64,000 bases of DNA from Polaromonas sp. GTDB lineage: Bacteria; Pseudomonadota; Gammaproteobacteria; Burkholderiales; Burkholderiaceae. The translations under genes were made by a program, and so were the position numbers. The stretch lies in NCBI GenBank assembly GCA_013823505.1, contig PNMH01000003.1, positions 1 through 64,000 of the forward strand, read 5' to 3'. A model generated the notes under the pieces. The model was not told the DNA's origin. It saw nothing but the letters and a program-made list of their open reading frames with translations, and searched no databases. Shown one piece after another: positions 16,920 to 25,174 of the stretch; the stretch's first letter is position 1; each line of letters begins with the position of its first letter.

Positions 16920-17990
16920 GACCAGGCGCAGCGCAGCCGCGGCCACCGGCGGGCGCAGCGCGGCAAACAGGTTCTTCGGGTCCGCCAGATCGGGGATCAG
17001 CGAGACCGTGGTGCCCATGCCTTGCGCAATCGCCAGGCTGTGCATGAAGCGCAGCGCCGAGTAGTCCTCCAGCGCAAAGCCCACCGAGTCGAACACGGTG
17101 ATCTGCTCGGCGTGGGTTCGGCCCGCAGCGCGGCCAGCCAACACATCGTGCAGCTCGGTCACGGCAAAGTCGGCCGGCATTTGCTGGATGTCGCCTTCCA
17201 CGCGCGTTTGCGGCGTGTATTCCACGAACACGCTGGCGCGCTGCAGCACTTCGGCGTGCAGTTCGGTCTTGCCGGGGCAGTCGCCGCCCACGCCGTTGAT
17301 GTGCATCCCGGGCGCGAGCATCTCGGGCGTGACGATGGTGGCGTTGGTCTTGTCGGCGGTGATGGTGGTCACGATGTCGGCGCCGCGCACGGCCTCGGCG
17401 GTGCTTTCGCACACCACGATCTCCAGGCCGCTGCCCGCGAGGTTCAACACCAGTTTGGCGGTGGCGGCGCGGTCCACGTCGAACAAGCGCAGCGTGGTGA
17501 TGCCCACCAGGTGCTGGAAAGCCAGCGCCTGGAACTCGCTCTGCGCGCCGTTGCCGATGAGCGCCATCACACGGCTGTCGGGTCGGGCCAGGGTTTGCGC
17601 GGCCAAGGCCGAGGTGGCGGCGGTGCGCAGCGCGGTGGTGAGCGTGAGCTCCGAGAGCAGCAGCGGCGTGCCGGTGGCCACGTCGGCGAGCACGCCGAAG
17701 GCCATCACCGTGGACAGGCCCAGGCCGGTGTTTTTCGGGTGGCCGTTGACGTACTTGAAGCTGTAGAGCGTGTCGTCGGCGATCGGCATGAGCTCGATCA
17801 CACCGTTGGCGCTGTGGTTGGCCACGCGGGCCGATTTGTCGAAATCGCCCCAGCGCGCGAAGTCTTCAGCGATGGCATCGCGCATGCCGCGCAGGGTCTG
17901 CGGAATGCCGTGGCGGTTGATCAATTCGGCGGCGGCGGGCGCGCTCAGAAACAGGGTGTGGGCGGGGTTCATGGTGGGGCTCGAAGTCAT
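16914..17990 (-). CDS. Ornithine cyclodeaminase
   Basis: The 358-residue product matches the long, bacterial type of ornithine cyclodeaminase, which converts L-ornithine to L-proline and ammonia with bound NAD. Seen are YVNGHPKNTGLGLSTVMAFG in the substrate region, the Rossmann stretch RVMALIGNGAQSEFQALAF, and VGGDCPGKTELHAEVL toward the C-terminus. The second ATG at 17972 would shorten it by 6 residues; neither start has a strong ribosome site. It is divergent from an Lrp-type regulator and is the first of two members of this enzyme superfamily within 2.5 kb. Confidence 0.9.
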   Translation of the reverse strand: MTSSPTMNPAHTLFLSAPAAAELINRHGIPQTLRGMRDAIAEDFARWGDFDKSARVANHSANGVIELMPIADDTLYSFKYVNGHPKNTGLGLSTVMAFGVLADVATGTPLLLSELTLTTALRTAATSALAAQTLARPDSRVMALIGNGAQSEFQALAFQHLVGITTLRLFDVDRAATAKLVLNLAGSGLEIVVCESTAEAVRGADIVTTITADKTNATIVTPEMLAPGMHINGVGGDCPGKTELHAEVLQRASVFVEYTPQTRVEGDIQQMPADFAVTELHDVLAGRAAGRTHAEQITVFDSVGFALEDYSALRFMHSLAIAQGMGTTVSLIPDLADPKNLFAALRPPVAAAALRLVA

Positions 17991-18014
17991 GGGAAGCAGT
18001 GTCTCGCGGCCCCG

Positions 18015-18043
18015 TGGCAATGTGAATCGGCAAAAACTTGCCA
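18015..18043. promoter_or_regulatory. Candidate Lrp-type operator
   Basis: In the 104-base divergent spacer TGGCAA (18015-18020) and TTGCCA (18038-18043) form an inverted pair 17 bases apart, and a tighter GGCAA-AAAC-TTGCC lies at 18029-18042. Lrp/AsnC proteins bind such AT-centred inverted repeats and usually control the divergent gene, here ornithine cyclodeaminase. Confidence 0.45.
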
Positions 18044-18094
18044 TATGCAGAGGAAATGCAGCAAAACGGCAGCCTTGAATGCCAAAATGCGCAA

Positions 18095-18514
18095 ATGGAC
18101 GACATTGACCAGGCCCTCATTGCCCAACTGCGCCAGAACGCGCGCGCGACCGTGGCCGAGCTCGCGCACCGCCTCAAGGTGTCGCGCGGCACGGTGACCA
18201 ACCGCATCCGCAAGCTGGAAGACCAGCAGCTGATCGTGGGCTACACGGTGCGGCTGCGGCCCGAGGCCGAGCCCGAGCGCATCCGCGCCTGGATGGCGGT
18301 GCTGGTGGACGGCAACCAGACGCGCGCGGTGATCAGCAGCCTGCTGGGCGAGCCCGGCGTGGCCGCGCTGCACGACACCAACGGCCGCTGGGACCTGCTG
18401 GCCGAGCTCAGCGCCGGCTCCATGACCGAGCTTTCGCAGGTGCTGGAGCGCATCCGGCTGATCAAGGGCATCCAGGGCACCGAGACCAGCATCCACCTGG
18501 CCACTTACCGCTGA
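18095..18514 (+). CDS. Lrp/AsnC family transcriptional regulator
   Basis: A 139-residue protein with the N-terminal HTH (DDIDQALIAQLRQNARATV, then AELAHRLKVSRGTVTNRIRKL) and a C-terminal RAM ligand-binding domain ending IKGIQGTETSIHL, the usual Lrp architecture. It is divergent from ornithine cyclodeaminase and convergent with a second enzyme of that superfamily, so it probably responds to an amino acid such as ornithine, arginine or proline; the effector is inferred. ATG at 18095 begins the conserved MDDIDQALI. Confidence 0.93.
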   Translation: MDDIDQALIAQLRQNARATVAELAHRLKVSRGTVTNRIRKLEDQQLIVGYTVRLRPEAEPERIRAWMAVLVDGNQTRAVISSLLGEPGVAALHDTNGRWDLLAELSAGSMTELSQVLERIRLIKGIQGTETSIHLATYR

Positions 18515-18538
18515 ACGGTTGCTGCTGAAGACTCAGCG
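18509..18538. repeat. Inverted repeat spanning two facing stop codons
   Basis: CGCTGA (18509-18514) pairs with TCAGCG (18533-18538). The arms hold the TGA of the Lrp gene and the TGA of the convergent reductase gene. The 18-base loop makes a functional hairpin less certain. Confidence 0.35.
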
Positions 18539-19441
18539 CTGAAGGGCCAGCCGCGCCGCCGCCAGGTCCCAGCCGGCCCAGCCGCAACTTTTGAAGAACA
18601 CCGGCCCGCTGTGCCGCTGCGCGGCCGGGTTGAGCACCACATCGGCCAGCGTGCGCAGGGCGGGCACGTCCATGCCGGCCTGCAGCAGGTCGCCGGCCTC
18701 GTGGTCGGCGTCTCGCGTGTCCACCACCAGCTGGCCTTGCTCGGCCATCCAGCGGCAGACCTCGGGCGCCCACTCCACCATGCGGGGTGTGAACGCGCCC
18801 ACGGCGGCCACGAAAGCGTCGGTGCGCGGGTGGGCGCGCAAGGCGACGCCTTGCGCCGATGTGCAGCTCACGACCAGCGGGCAATCGACCAACGCGGCGT
18901 CGGCATCGTCCACGCGGCGCGCGCGCATGCCGAGACTGCGGGCGTGAAGCACCAGCGCGTCGGCACTGGCCGCGCTTCGTGAAGCCACCCACACCTCCTG
19001 GATGCCCAGCCCGGTGTGAAACGCTTCGAGGTGGGAGCGCCCTTGCACGCCGGCGCCCACGATCAGCAAGGGTCCGTCGGTGCGCGGCGCGAGCAGGCGC
19101 GCGGCCAGCAGCGACACCGCCGCTGTGCGCCGCGCCGTCACGGTGGGGCCGTCGAGCAAGGCGATGCGCTGGCCGGTGACGGCGTCGAACACCACGATGT
19201 CGCCCTGGATGGCGGGCAGGCCGCGCGTGGCGTTGTCGGGGATGAAGGTGATGAGTTTGGTGATGGCCACGCGCGCATCGACCGCGGGCATCACAAACAG
19301 GCTGCCACCGCCAGCCAGTGGCTGCACGGTGCGTGCAGGCACCACCACCGTGGGGTCGCGCAGCAGGGCTTCGATTTCGCTGGCCAGCGCCGGGTAGGGC
19401 AGGGCCTGGGGCGTTTGCGCCGGGGTGATTGCGGGGGTCAT
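18533..19441 (-). CDS. Ornithine cyclodeaminase superfamily reductase (Delta1-pyrroline-2-carboxylate reductase-like)
   Basis: The 302-residue product belongs to the ornithine cyclodeaminase/mu-crystallin superfamily. It has the N-terminal dimerisation region (RTVQPLAGGGSLFVMPAVD), the DGPTVTARRTAAVSLLAARLLAP segment in the middle and the Rossmann motif LLIVGAGVQGRSHLEAFH. It is shorter and distinct from the true cyclodeaminase 0.5 kb away. The closest functional class by motif is Delta1-pyrroline-2-carboxylate / Delta1-piperideine-2-carboxylate reductase, which makes L-proline or L-pipecolate. Assignment within the superfamily is an inference. A quinone oxidoreductase-like gene lies just upstream in the same direction. 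Confidence 0.8.
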   Translation of the reverse strand: MTPAITPAQTPQALPYPALASEIEALLRDPTVVVPARTVQPLAGGGSLFVMPAVDARVAITKLITFIPDNATRGLPAIQGDIVVFDAVTGQRIALLDGPTVTARRTAAVSLLAARLLAPRTDGPLLIVGAGVQGRSHLEAFHTGLGIQEVWVASRSAASADALVLHARSLGMRARRVDDADAALVDCPLVVSCTSAQGVALRAHPRTDAFVAAVGAFTPRMVEWAPEVCRWMAEQGQLVVDTRDADHEAGDLLQAGMDVPALRTLADVVLNPAAQRHSGPVFFKSCGWAGWDLAAARLALQR

Positions 19442-19463
19442 GCCGTGCAGGTCGTGGAGCGGT

Positions 19464-20447
19464 TCAATCCTGCAAACGGATCACGACGTTGCCCACCGCG
19501 CGGCCGGTCTCCACCGCTTCATGGGCCGCCGCGATGTCGTCCAGCGAAAAGGTTTGCGCCACCGTGTGCCGCAGCTGGCCGGCCTGCAGCAGCGTGTGGA
19601 GGTCGGCGATGGCACGCGCGCGGTCGGCGGGCAACAGCTCGTAGACGATGAAGAAGGTCAGCCGCAAGGAGTTGAACAGCAACGTGCGGAAATCCACCGA
19701 CACCTCGCCCGGCTGGTTGGAGCCGTAGCACACCAGCTGGCCGTGGGGCTTCAGGATGCCGTGCGGCAGCAGCGCGGCGGTGCCGCCGAAGTCCATGTCG
19801 ATCACCACGTCCGCGCCGCGTCCCTGGGTGAGCTCGGCCACGCGGGCGGCGACCGCTTCGGTCCTGTAGTCGATCACGTGCGCCGCGCCCGCATCCCGCG
19901 CGTGTCGCTGGCGCTCGGGTGAGCCGGCCGTGCCGATCACGTGTGCGCCTTGCAGCACCGCGAGCTGGGTCACGCAGTGGCCCACGGCGTTGCCCGCGCC
20001 GGTCACCAGCACCGTCCTGCCTTGCAAGGGGCCGGCCAGGTGCACGGCTTGCAATGCGGTGAGCGCGGGGATGCCGAAGCAGGCAGCCTCTTCAAAACCC
20101 ACACCGTCTGGCAGCGGCACGGCTTGCGCGGCCGGCAGCGCCACCTGCTCGCAGGCGGTGCCCATCGGTCGTTGCCATTGCGCGTTCCACAGCCACACCC
20201 GCTGGCCAATGCGCTCGGGCGGCACACCCGCACCCACGGCGTCGATCACGCCGGCACCGTCGCTGTGCGGCACCACGAGATCCGCGTTCAGGGGGCGTTT
20301 GAGACGCGACTTCACATCCGACGGGTTGACGCCCGAGGTGTGCATGCGCACCCTCACTTCGCCCGCGGCGGGCACGGGCGTGGGCAGTTCGCCCACTTCC
20401 AGAACGTCTTGGGCCAGGCCATTGCGGCGGTACCACGCGGCTTTCAT
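19464..20447 (-). CDS. Zinc-free medium-chain reductase, NADPH:quinone oxidoreductase type
   Basis: The 327-residue product is a medium-chain dehydrogenase/reductase of the zeta-crystallin type. It shows VRMHTSGVNPSDVKSR near the N-terminus, the nucleotide-binding TVLVTGAGNAVGHCVTQLA, and no structural or catalytic zinc cysteines. It probably reduces quinones or alpha,beta-unsaturated carbonyls with NADPH. ATG at 20447 follows CAGGAG at a normal spacing. Its stop is 22 bases before the reductase gene start, so these two likely share a transcript. Confidence 0.88.
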   Translation of the reverse strand: MKAAWYRRNGLAQDVLEVGELPTPVPAAGEVRVRMHTSGVNPSDVKSRLKRPLNADLVVPHSDGAGVIDAVGAGVPPERIGQRVWLWNAQWQRPMGTACEQVALPAAQAVPLPDGVGFEEAACFGIPALTALQAVHLAGPLQGRTVLVTGAGNAVGHCVTQLAVLQGAHVIGTAGSPERQRHARDAGAAHVIDYRTEAVAARVAELTQGRGADVVIDMDFGGTAALLPHGILKPHGQLVCYGSNQPGEVSVDFRTLLFNSLRLTFFIVYELLPADRARAIADLHTLLQAGQLRHTVAQTFSLDDIAAAHEAVETGRAVGNVVIRLQD

Positions 20448-20520
20448 GTCGGGGCTCCTGCGGGGGTTGAGTCGGGCCGCCATTGTCAACGGCGTTGCCC
20501 GCGGTGCCTGACGCCAAGGT

Positions 20521-22542
20521 TCAGGGCTGGGTTGGACGGCAGACCCGGCTGGCGAGCCGTTCGATGGCGTCGAACAGCTCTTCGCAGGTGTTGGCCTTGG
20601 GGATCAGGTCGGCTATGCCGGCCGCGGGCGCCAGACGCCGCAGTTCTTCGCCGATGTGGCCGGAGGTGACGGCCACCGGGCGGTCGGGGTGCAGGGCCCG
20701 CAGTTCGCGCGCCAGCTCCAGGCCCGAGAGGCCGGGCATGGCGAAGTCGGTGATGGCCAGGTCGTACACCACCTTGCCTTCGCGCACATCGCTCAGGGCC
20801 TGGCGCGGGTTGCGGTAAACGCTGGCCTGGAAGCCACCGCGCTGCAGCATGCGCTCGATGAGGTGGTTGATCAGTTCGTCGTCGTCCACATACAGGATGC
20901 GCGTGCCCGCCAGCCCGCTGGCGACCCGGGCTGGGCCGTTGGGCAGCGCCGCTTGCGCCGGTTCGGGCGACAGCATCGGTTGTCCGGCCGCGCGGAAATA
21001 CAGCGAGAAGGTGGAGCCCCGACCCGGGGCGCTGTCGACCGTGATCGCTGCCTGGTGGTCGCGCAGGATGCCGTGCACCACCGCCAGACCCAGGCCGGTG
21101 CCCTCGCCCGGGGGCTTGGTGGTGAAGAAGGGCTCGAACAGCCGCTCCATAGTCGCTGCGTCCATGCCGCAGCCGTTGTCGCTCACCGAGAGGCACACGT
21201 TGACATCGGGCCACTCGGTGGGCGTGCCCGGTGTCGTGCCCACCACCCTCGATGGCGGCGGTGCGCCGCGGTGCGGCCGCAGTTCGATGAGCAGCGAGCC
21301 ACTGGTCAGGTCTGGCATGGCTTGCCAGGCGTTGGTGCACAGATTGAGCAGCACCTGTTGCATCTGCGTGGCGTCGGCCAGCACCGGGGGTGTTTGCGGG
21401 TCGCACGCCACCCGCAGCACCAGCGTTCGGGGCAATGTGGCGCTCAACAAGCGCACCGACTCGTCCACCACCGCGCTCAGCGCGATCACGCGCCGCTCCA
21501 GCACCTGGCGTCGGCTGAACGACAGGATGCGTTGCACCAGATCGCGGGCACGGCCACCGGCCTTGAGGATTTCCTGCAGGCTGATGGCCGCCGGGTCGTG
21601 GCTCTGCACGTCTTCCAGCGCCAGCCGCGCGTTGCCGAGGATCGCCGCCATGATGTTGTTGAAGTCGTGCGCCACGCCACCGGCCAGCGTGCCCAGGGCC
21701 TCCAGTTTTTGCGATTCGCGCAACTGCATCTCCAGCGCGAGGCGCTGGTCTTCCGCGGCGCGGCGTTCGGTCAGGTCGAAGTCGACGCAGAAGCACTCCA
21801 TGCCGCGCTCGGGGTGCTCCATGAACACTTCGTTGCAGTGCACCTCGACGCTGGAGCCGTCCTTGCGCCGCAGCCACTGCACGCCCGAGAGCACGGGTGT
21901 CCGGGTCTGGACCATGTGTTGCACCGTGGCCTTGAAAGCCGCGTGCATGTGGGGTGGCACCACCAGGTCGAGCATGCTGCGCCCCAGCGCTTCCTGCTCG
22001 CTGAACCCATACAGACGCTCGGAGCCCGCGTTCCAGTAAGTCACGACCAGGTCGGGCCCATAGCCCTGCACGGCCAGGCCGGGCACGTTGTCGAAGATCT
22101 GGCGGTGACGCAACTCGCCAGCAACTTCCAGCGCCTGGGCGCGAATGCTTTCGGTCACGTCCATGATGAAGGCGGTGCACAGCACGGTGCCATCCATCTG
22201 CTCCAGCGGTTTGGCCGTGCCTCGAAGCCATTTCGAGCGGCCCTTCGTGTCCTGGATGCGCCACTCATGCCACCAGATGCGGCGCTGCCGCACCGCCTGC
22301 ATGAAGGATTCGCGCAGCTCGACCTGCGCCTGGCGCTCGCCAGTGTTCCAGAGCAGGGATTCGTCGGCCATGGCGGCTTCAGCCGTCACGCCCCAGATGT
22401 CCATGGCGTATCGGCTGATGTAGAGCAGCTCGGCGCGCTCGTCGGCATGCACCCGGTAGCGCAGCAAGGCGCCCGGCACCAGCTCGGTCAACTCGTCGAG
22501 TTGCCGGTGGTCTTCGGTGGCGTTGGGTGGGCTTGTCAGCAA
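20521..22542 (-). CDS. PAS-PAS hybrid sensor histidine kinase with C-terminal receiver
   Basis: About 673 residues, soluble, with two PAS domains (about 20-140 and 150-275), a HisKA region with the VAHDFNNIM motif (His292), a HATPase domain containing NLCTNAWQA and GTGLGLAVVHG, and a receiver domain from about 550 with phospho-acceptor Asp599 in ITDFAMPG. The start is uncertain: TTG at 22542 has GGAG 7 bases upstream, while GTG at 22566 is also in frame. No membrane segment is seen, so the PAS domains sense a cytoplasmic signal. It is divergent from the MGDG-synthase-like gene. Confidence 0.9.
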   Translation of the reverse strand: MLTSPPNATEDHRQLDELTELVPGALLRYRVHADERAELLYISRYAMDIWGVTAEAAMADESLLWNTGERQAQVELRESFMQAVRQRRIWWHEWRIQDTKGRSKWLRGTAKPLEQMDGTVLCTAFIMDVTESIRAQALEVAGELRHRQIFDNVPGLAVQGYGPDLVVTYWNAGSERLYGFSEQEALGRSMLDLVVPPHMHAAFKATVQHMVQTRTPVLSGVQWLRRKDGSSVEVHCNEVFMEHPERGMECFCVDFDLTERRAAEDQRLALEMQLRESQKLEALGTLAGGVAHDFNNIMAAILGNARLALEDVQSHDPAAISLQEILKAGGRARDLVQRILSFSRRQVLERRVIALSAVVDESVRLLSATLPRTLVLRVACDPQTPPVLADATQMQQVLLNLCTNAWQAMPDLTSGSLLIELRPHRGAPPPSRVVGTTPGTPTEWPDVNVCLSVSDNGCGMDAATMERLFEPFFTTKPPGEGTGLGLAVVHGILRDHQAAITVDSAPGRGSTFSLYFRAAGQPMLSPEPAQAALPNGPARVASGLAGTRILYVDDDELINHLIERMLQRGGFQASVYRNPRQALSDVREGKVVYDLAITDFAMPGLSGLELARELRALHPDRPVAVTSGHIGEELRRLAPAAGIADLIPKANTCEELFDAIERLASRVCRPTQP

Positions 22543-22780
22543 CGGCGGTCTCCAGCGGTCGATCACCTCGGGCGGTCTTGTTTTGTAACGGAATTTGGCG
22601 CTGCGTGCTTGCTGGTGACTTGCCTGGTTTCTGGCGTATCGGCAGCCGGTGTGCATTTCTTGACAACTTGCGCCTCGGCCTGCCGGGCGGGTTGAAACCG
22701 TGGTGTCACACAAGGGCGCTCTACTGGAGCCCGCTGGCGCAGCCCCTGCCGCTGTGCCCTGTTCATCCAGCGAGTGCGCC

Positions 22781-24004
22781 ATGCCCCCAGCCAAGCCCAC
22801 CCCAGCCTCCACGCCCACCACCATCGATCTGGTCTATTTCAATGCCGGCGGCGGCCACCGCGCCTCGGCGCTGGCGCTGCAGTCGGCGCTGTCGCGGCAC
22901 CACCGCCCGTGGCGTGTGCGGTTGGTCAACCTGTTCGAGGTGCTCGACCCGCAGGACCGTTTTCGCAAGATGACCGGCAGCGCGCCCGAGGATTGGTACA
23001 ACAAACGCCTGGCGCGCGGCTGGACCATCGGCATGGCGCAGGAGCTCAAGATCCTGCAAGGCCTCATCCGGCTGGGCCACACGTCGCTGGTCAAGACCCT
23101 GCAGCAGCACTGGCTGCAGACCGAGCCCGATCTGGTGGTGTCGCTGGTGCCCAACTTCAACCGCGCGATGTTCGAGAGCCTGGCCAGCACCTTGCCGGGC
23201 GTGCCTTACGTCACCGCGCTCACCGACCTGGCCGACATCCCGCCGCATTTCTGGATTGAGCGGGGCCAGCCGCAACACTTCATCTGCGGCAGCGCACGCG
23301 CGTCGGCGCAGGCGCTTGAGCTGGGTCACGCCCCCGAGCGGGTGCACGCCACCAGCGGCATGATCATCCGCCCCGAGTTTTACGAAGCACCCGTGCTGGA
23401 CCGTGCCGACGAGATGCGCCGACTCGGTCTGGACCCGGCCCGGCCCACTGCGCTGGTGCTGTTTGGCGGGCATGGCTCCAAGGCCATGCTGGGCATTGCG
23501 AAACGCCTGGGCGCGTCCACCCAACTCATATTGGTATGTGGTCACAACAAGGCGCTGGCCGCGCAACTGCGCGCATTGCCCGCTGGTGCGCCGCGGCTGG
23601 TGGTCGGTTTTGCGTCCGACATCCCGCGCTACATGCGGCTGGCCGACTTCTTCATCGGCAAGCCCGGGCCGGGCAGCATCAGCGAAGCGGTGCAGCAAGG
23701 TCTGCCGGTGATCGTGGTCGACAACGCGTGGACCATGCCGCAGGAGCGCTACAACGCGCAGTGGATCACCGAGCACAACCTGGGCATCGTGCACCGAAGC
23801 TTTCGCACCATCGACCGCGCGGTGGACGACTTGCTTTCCCGGCTGGACGGGTTCCGTGCCCATGTGCGGGCCATGGACAACCAGGCCCTGTTTGAAATCC
23901 CGGAGATCCTGGACCGCATCGCGTCCGAGGCCCGGTGCCCGGGTACCACGCCCTCAGGCCAGGGGCAGCTTGACCGCGAAAACGGAACCCTCGCCCTGCC
24001 GTGA
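22781..24004 (+). CDS. MGDG-synthase-like glycosyltransferase (GT28 type)
   Basis: A 407-residue protein with the two-domain GT-B pattern of monogalactosyldiacylglycerol synthase/processive diacylglycerol glucosyltransferases: YFNAGGGHRASALALQSAL in the N-terminal acceptor domain and a C-terminal donor-binding domain with LVLFGGHGSKAM, FIGKPGPGSISEAVQQGLPVI (split here) and a YNAQWI motif. It should transfer a sugar from a UDP-sugar to a lipid at the membrane face. It stands alone between two signalling operons. Its last 51 bases are antisense to the 3' end of the convergent kinase gene, so its C-terminal tail may be dispensable. Confidence 0.82.
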   Translation: MPPAKPTPASTPTTIDLVYFNAGGGHRASALALQSALSRHHRPWRVRLVNLFEVLDPQDRFRKMTGSAPEDWYNKRLARGWTIGMAQELKILQGLIRLGHTSLVKTLQQHWLQTEPDLVVSLVPNFNRAMFESLASTLPGVPYVTALTDLADIPPHFWIERGQPQHFICGSARASAQALELGHAPERVHATSGMIIRPEFYEAPVLDRADEMRRLGLDPARPTALVLFGGHGSKAMLGIAKRLGASTQLILVCGHNKALAAQLRALPAGAPRLVVGFASDIPRYMRLADFFIGKPGPGSISEAVQQGLPVIVVDNAWTMPQERYNAQWITEHNLGIVHRSFRTIDRAVDDLLSRLDGFRAHVRAMDNQALFEIPEILDRIASEARCPGTTPSGQGQLDRENGTLALP

Positions 24005-25174
24005 GCGCACGGTGATCGAGCCACCATGGGCCTCGGTGATCTGGCGGCAGATCGCCAGACCCAGACCCGAGCCTTCGAATTCGCGCCGCAGGTTCAGCCG
24101 CGCAAAGGGCTGGAACAGCTGGTCCATGCCCTCGGGGCTGATGCCGATGCCGTTGTCTTCCACCGTGATGGTGGCCATGCCGTCGCTGCTGTGCGCCTTG
24201 ATGTCAATGCGCGGCGCGCGGCTTTCGGGCATGAACTTGAGCGCGTTGGACACGAGGTTCTGGAACAGCAGCGAGAGCAGGCTCGCATGGCCCAGGACCA
24301 CGGGCAGTTCTCCCATGCGCAACTCGGCGCTGCTGGCCGCGAGCTGCGCCGCCAGCGCCTCGCCGAGCTCGGCCACCAGCGGCTTCAGCGGCACCGGGGT
24401 TCGTGGCTCGGTTTCGCCCCGCTGCAGGCGCGCGTAGCGCACCACGTCGTCGAGCAGCGTGCGCATGCGCTCGCCGGCGCTGCGCACCAGCCGCAGGTAG
24501 TGGCGCGCTTCATCGGGCAGGCCGGCGCCGTGGTCGTCTTCCACGAGGCCGACGAACTGCACCACGGTGTTCAGGGGTTCACGCAGGTCGTGCGAGCTGA
24601 TGCGCACGAACTGCAGCAGGCCTTCGTTGGCCAGCTTGAGTTCCTCGGCCGTCTCCAGAAGCTGGGCGTGGCTCTCGCGCAAATCGGTCAGCGCTTCGGC
24701 CAGGTTCAGGCGGTCGGTGGCGGCCACCTGCTTGAGCGCATCGTTGGCCTGCTTGAGCCGCAGCTGGGTGCGCACGCGTGCCTGCACGATGGCGGGGCGG
24801 ATCGGTTTGGCGATGAAATCGGCCGCGCCTTTCTCCAGCCCGGTCTGCTCGAACTGGGCTTCGGCCTGGCTGGTGACGAAGATCACCGGGATGTCCGAGA
24901 GCCGGGGGTCGCGCTTGATGGCTTCGAGCACCTCGAAACCCGACATGCCGGGCATCTGGGCATCGAGCAGCACCAGGTCCGGTGGCGCTTCGGCCATCAG
25001 CTGCAGGGCGTTCAGACCCTGCGTGGCAAAACGCAGCCGGCCCAGCGGCCGGATCACGCGGGCCAGTGTCTGCACCATGCCGGGATCGTCGTCCACGATC
25101 AGGATGTCGGGGAGCCTCTCGGCATGCGGCACCAGGTCGTTCGGGGCTGTGTGCTCCTTGACGGAGGGTGTCAT
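23954..25174 (-). CDS. Response-regulator/histidine-kinase protein (REC-HisKA-HATPase)
   Basis: A 406-residue soluble protein with an N-terminal receiver (about 24-140, phospho-acceptor Asp71 in LVLLDAQMPG), a coiled linker, HisKA with His195 in SSHDLREPL and a HATPase domain ending EGSGLGLAICRQIT. Its SHDLREPLN box is of the phytochrome/Bphp type. The ATG overlaps the stop of the 1716-residue kinase (ATGA), so it is the last gene of a three-gene signalling operon. The REC-HK order suggests that phosphorylation of the receiver modulates its own kinase. It overlaps the convergent glycosyltransferase gene by 51 bases. Confidence 0.92.
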   Translation of the reverse strand: MTPSVKEHTAPNDLVPHAERLPDILIVDDDPGMVQTLARVIRPLGRLRFATQGLNALQLMAEAPPDLVLLDAQMPGMSGFEVLEAIKRDPRLSDIPVIFVTSQAEAQFEQTGLEKGAADFIAKPIRPAIVQARVRTQLRLKQANDALKQVAATDRLNLAEALTDLRESHAQLLETAEELKLANEGLLQFVRISSHDLREPLNTVVQFVGLVEDDHGAGLPDEARHYLRLVRSAGERMRTLLDDVVRYARLQRGETEPRTPVPLKPLVAELGEALAAQLAASSAELRMGELPVVLGHASLLSLLFQNLVSNALKFMPESRAPRIDIKAHSSDGMATITVEDNGIGISPEGMDQLFQPFARLNLRREFEGSGLGLAICRQITEAHGGSITVRSRQGEGSVFAVKLPLA

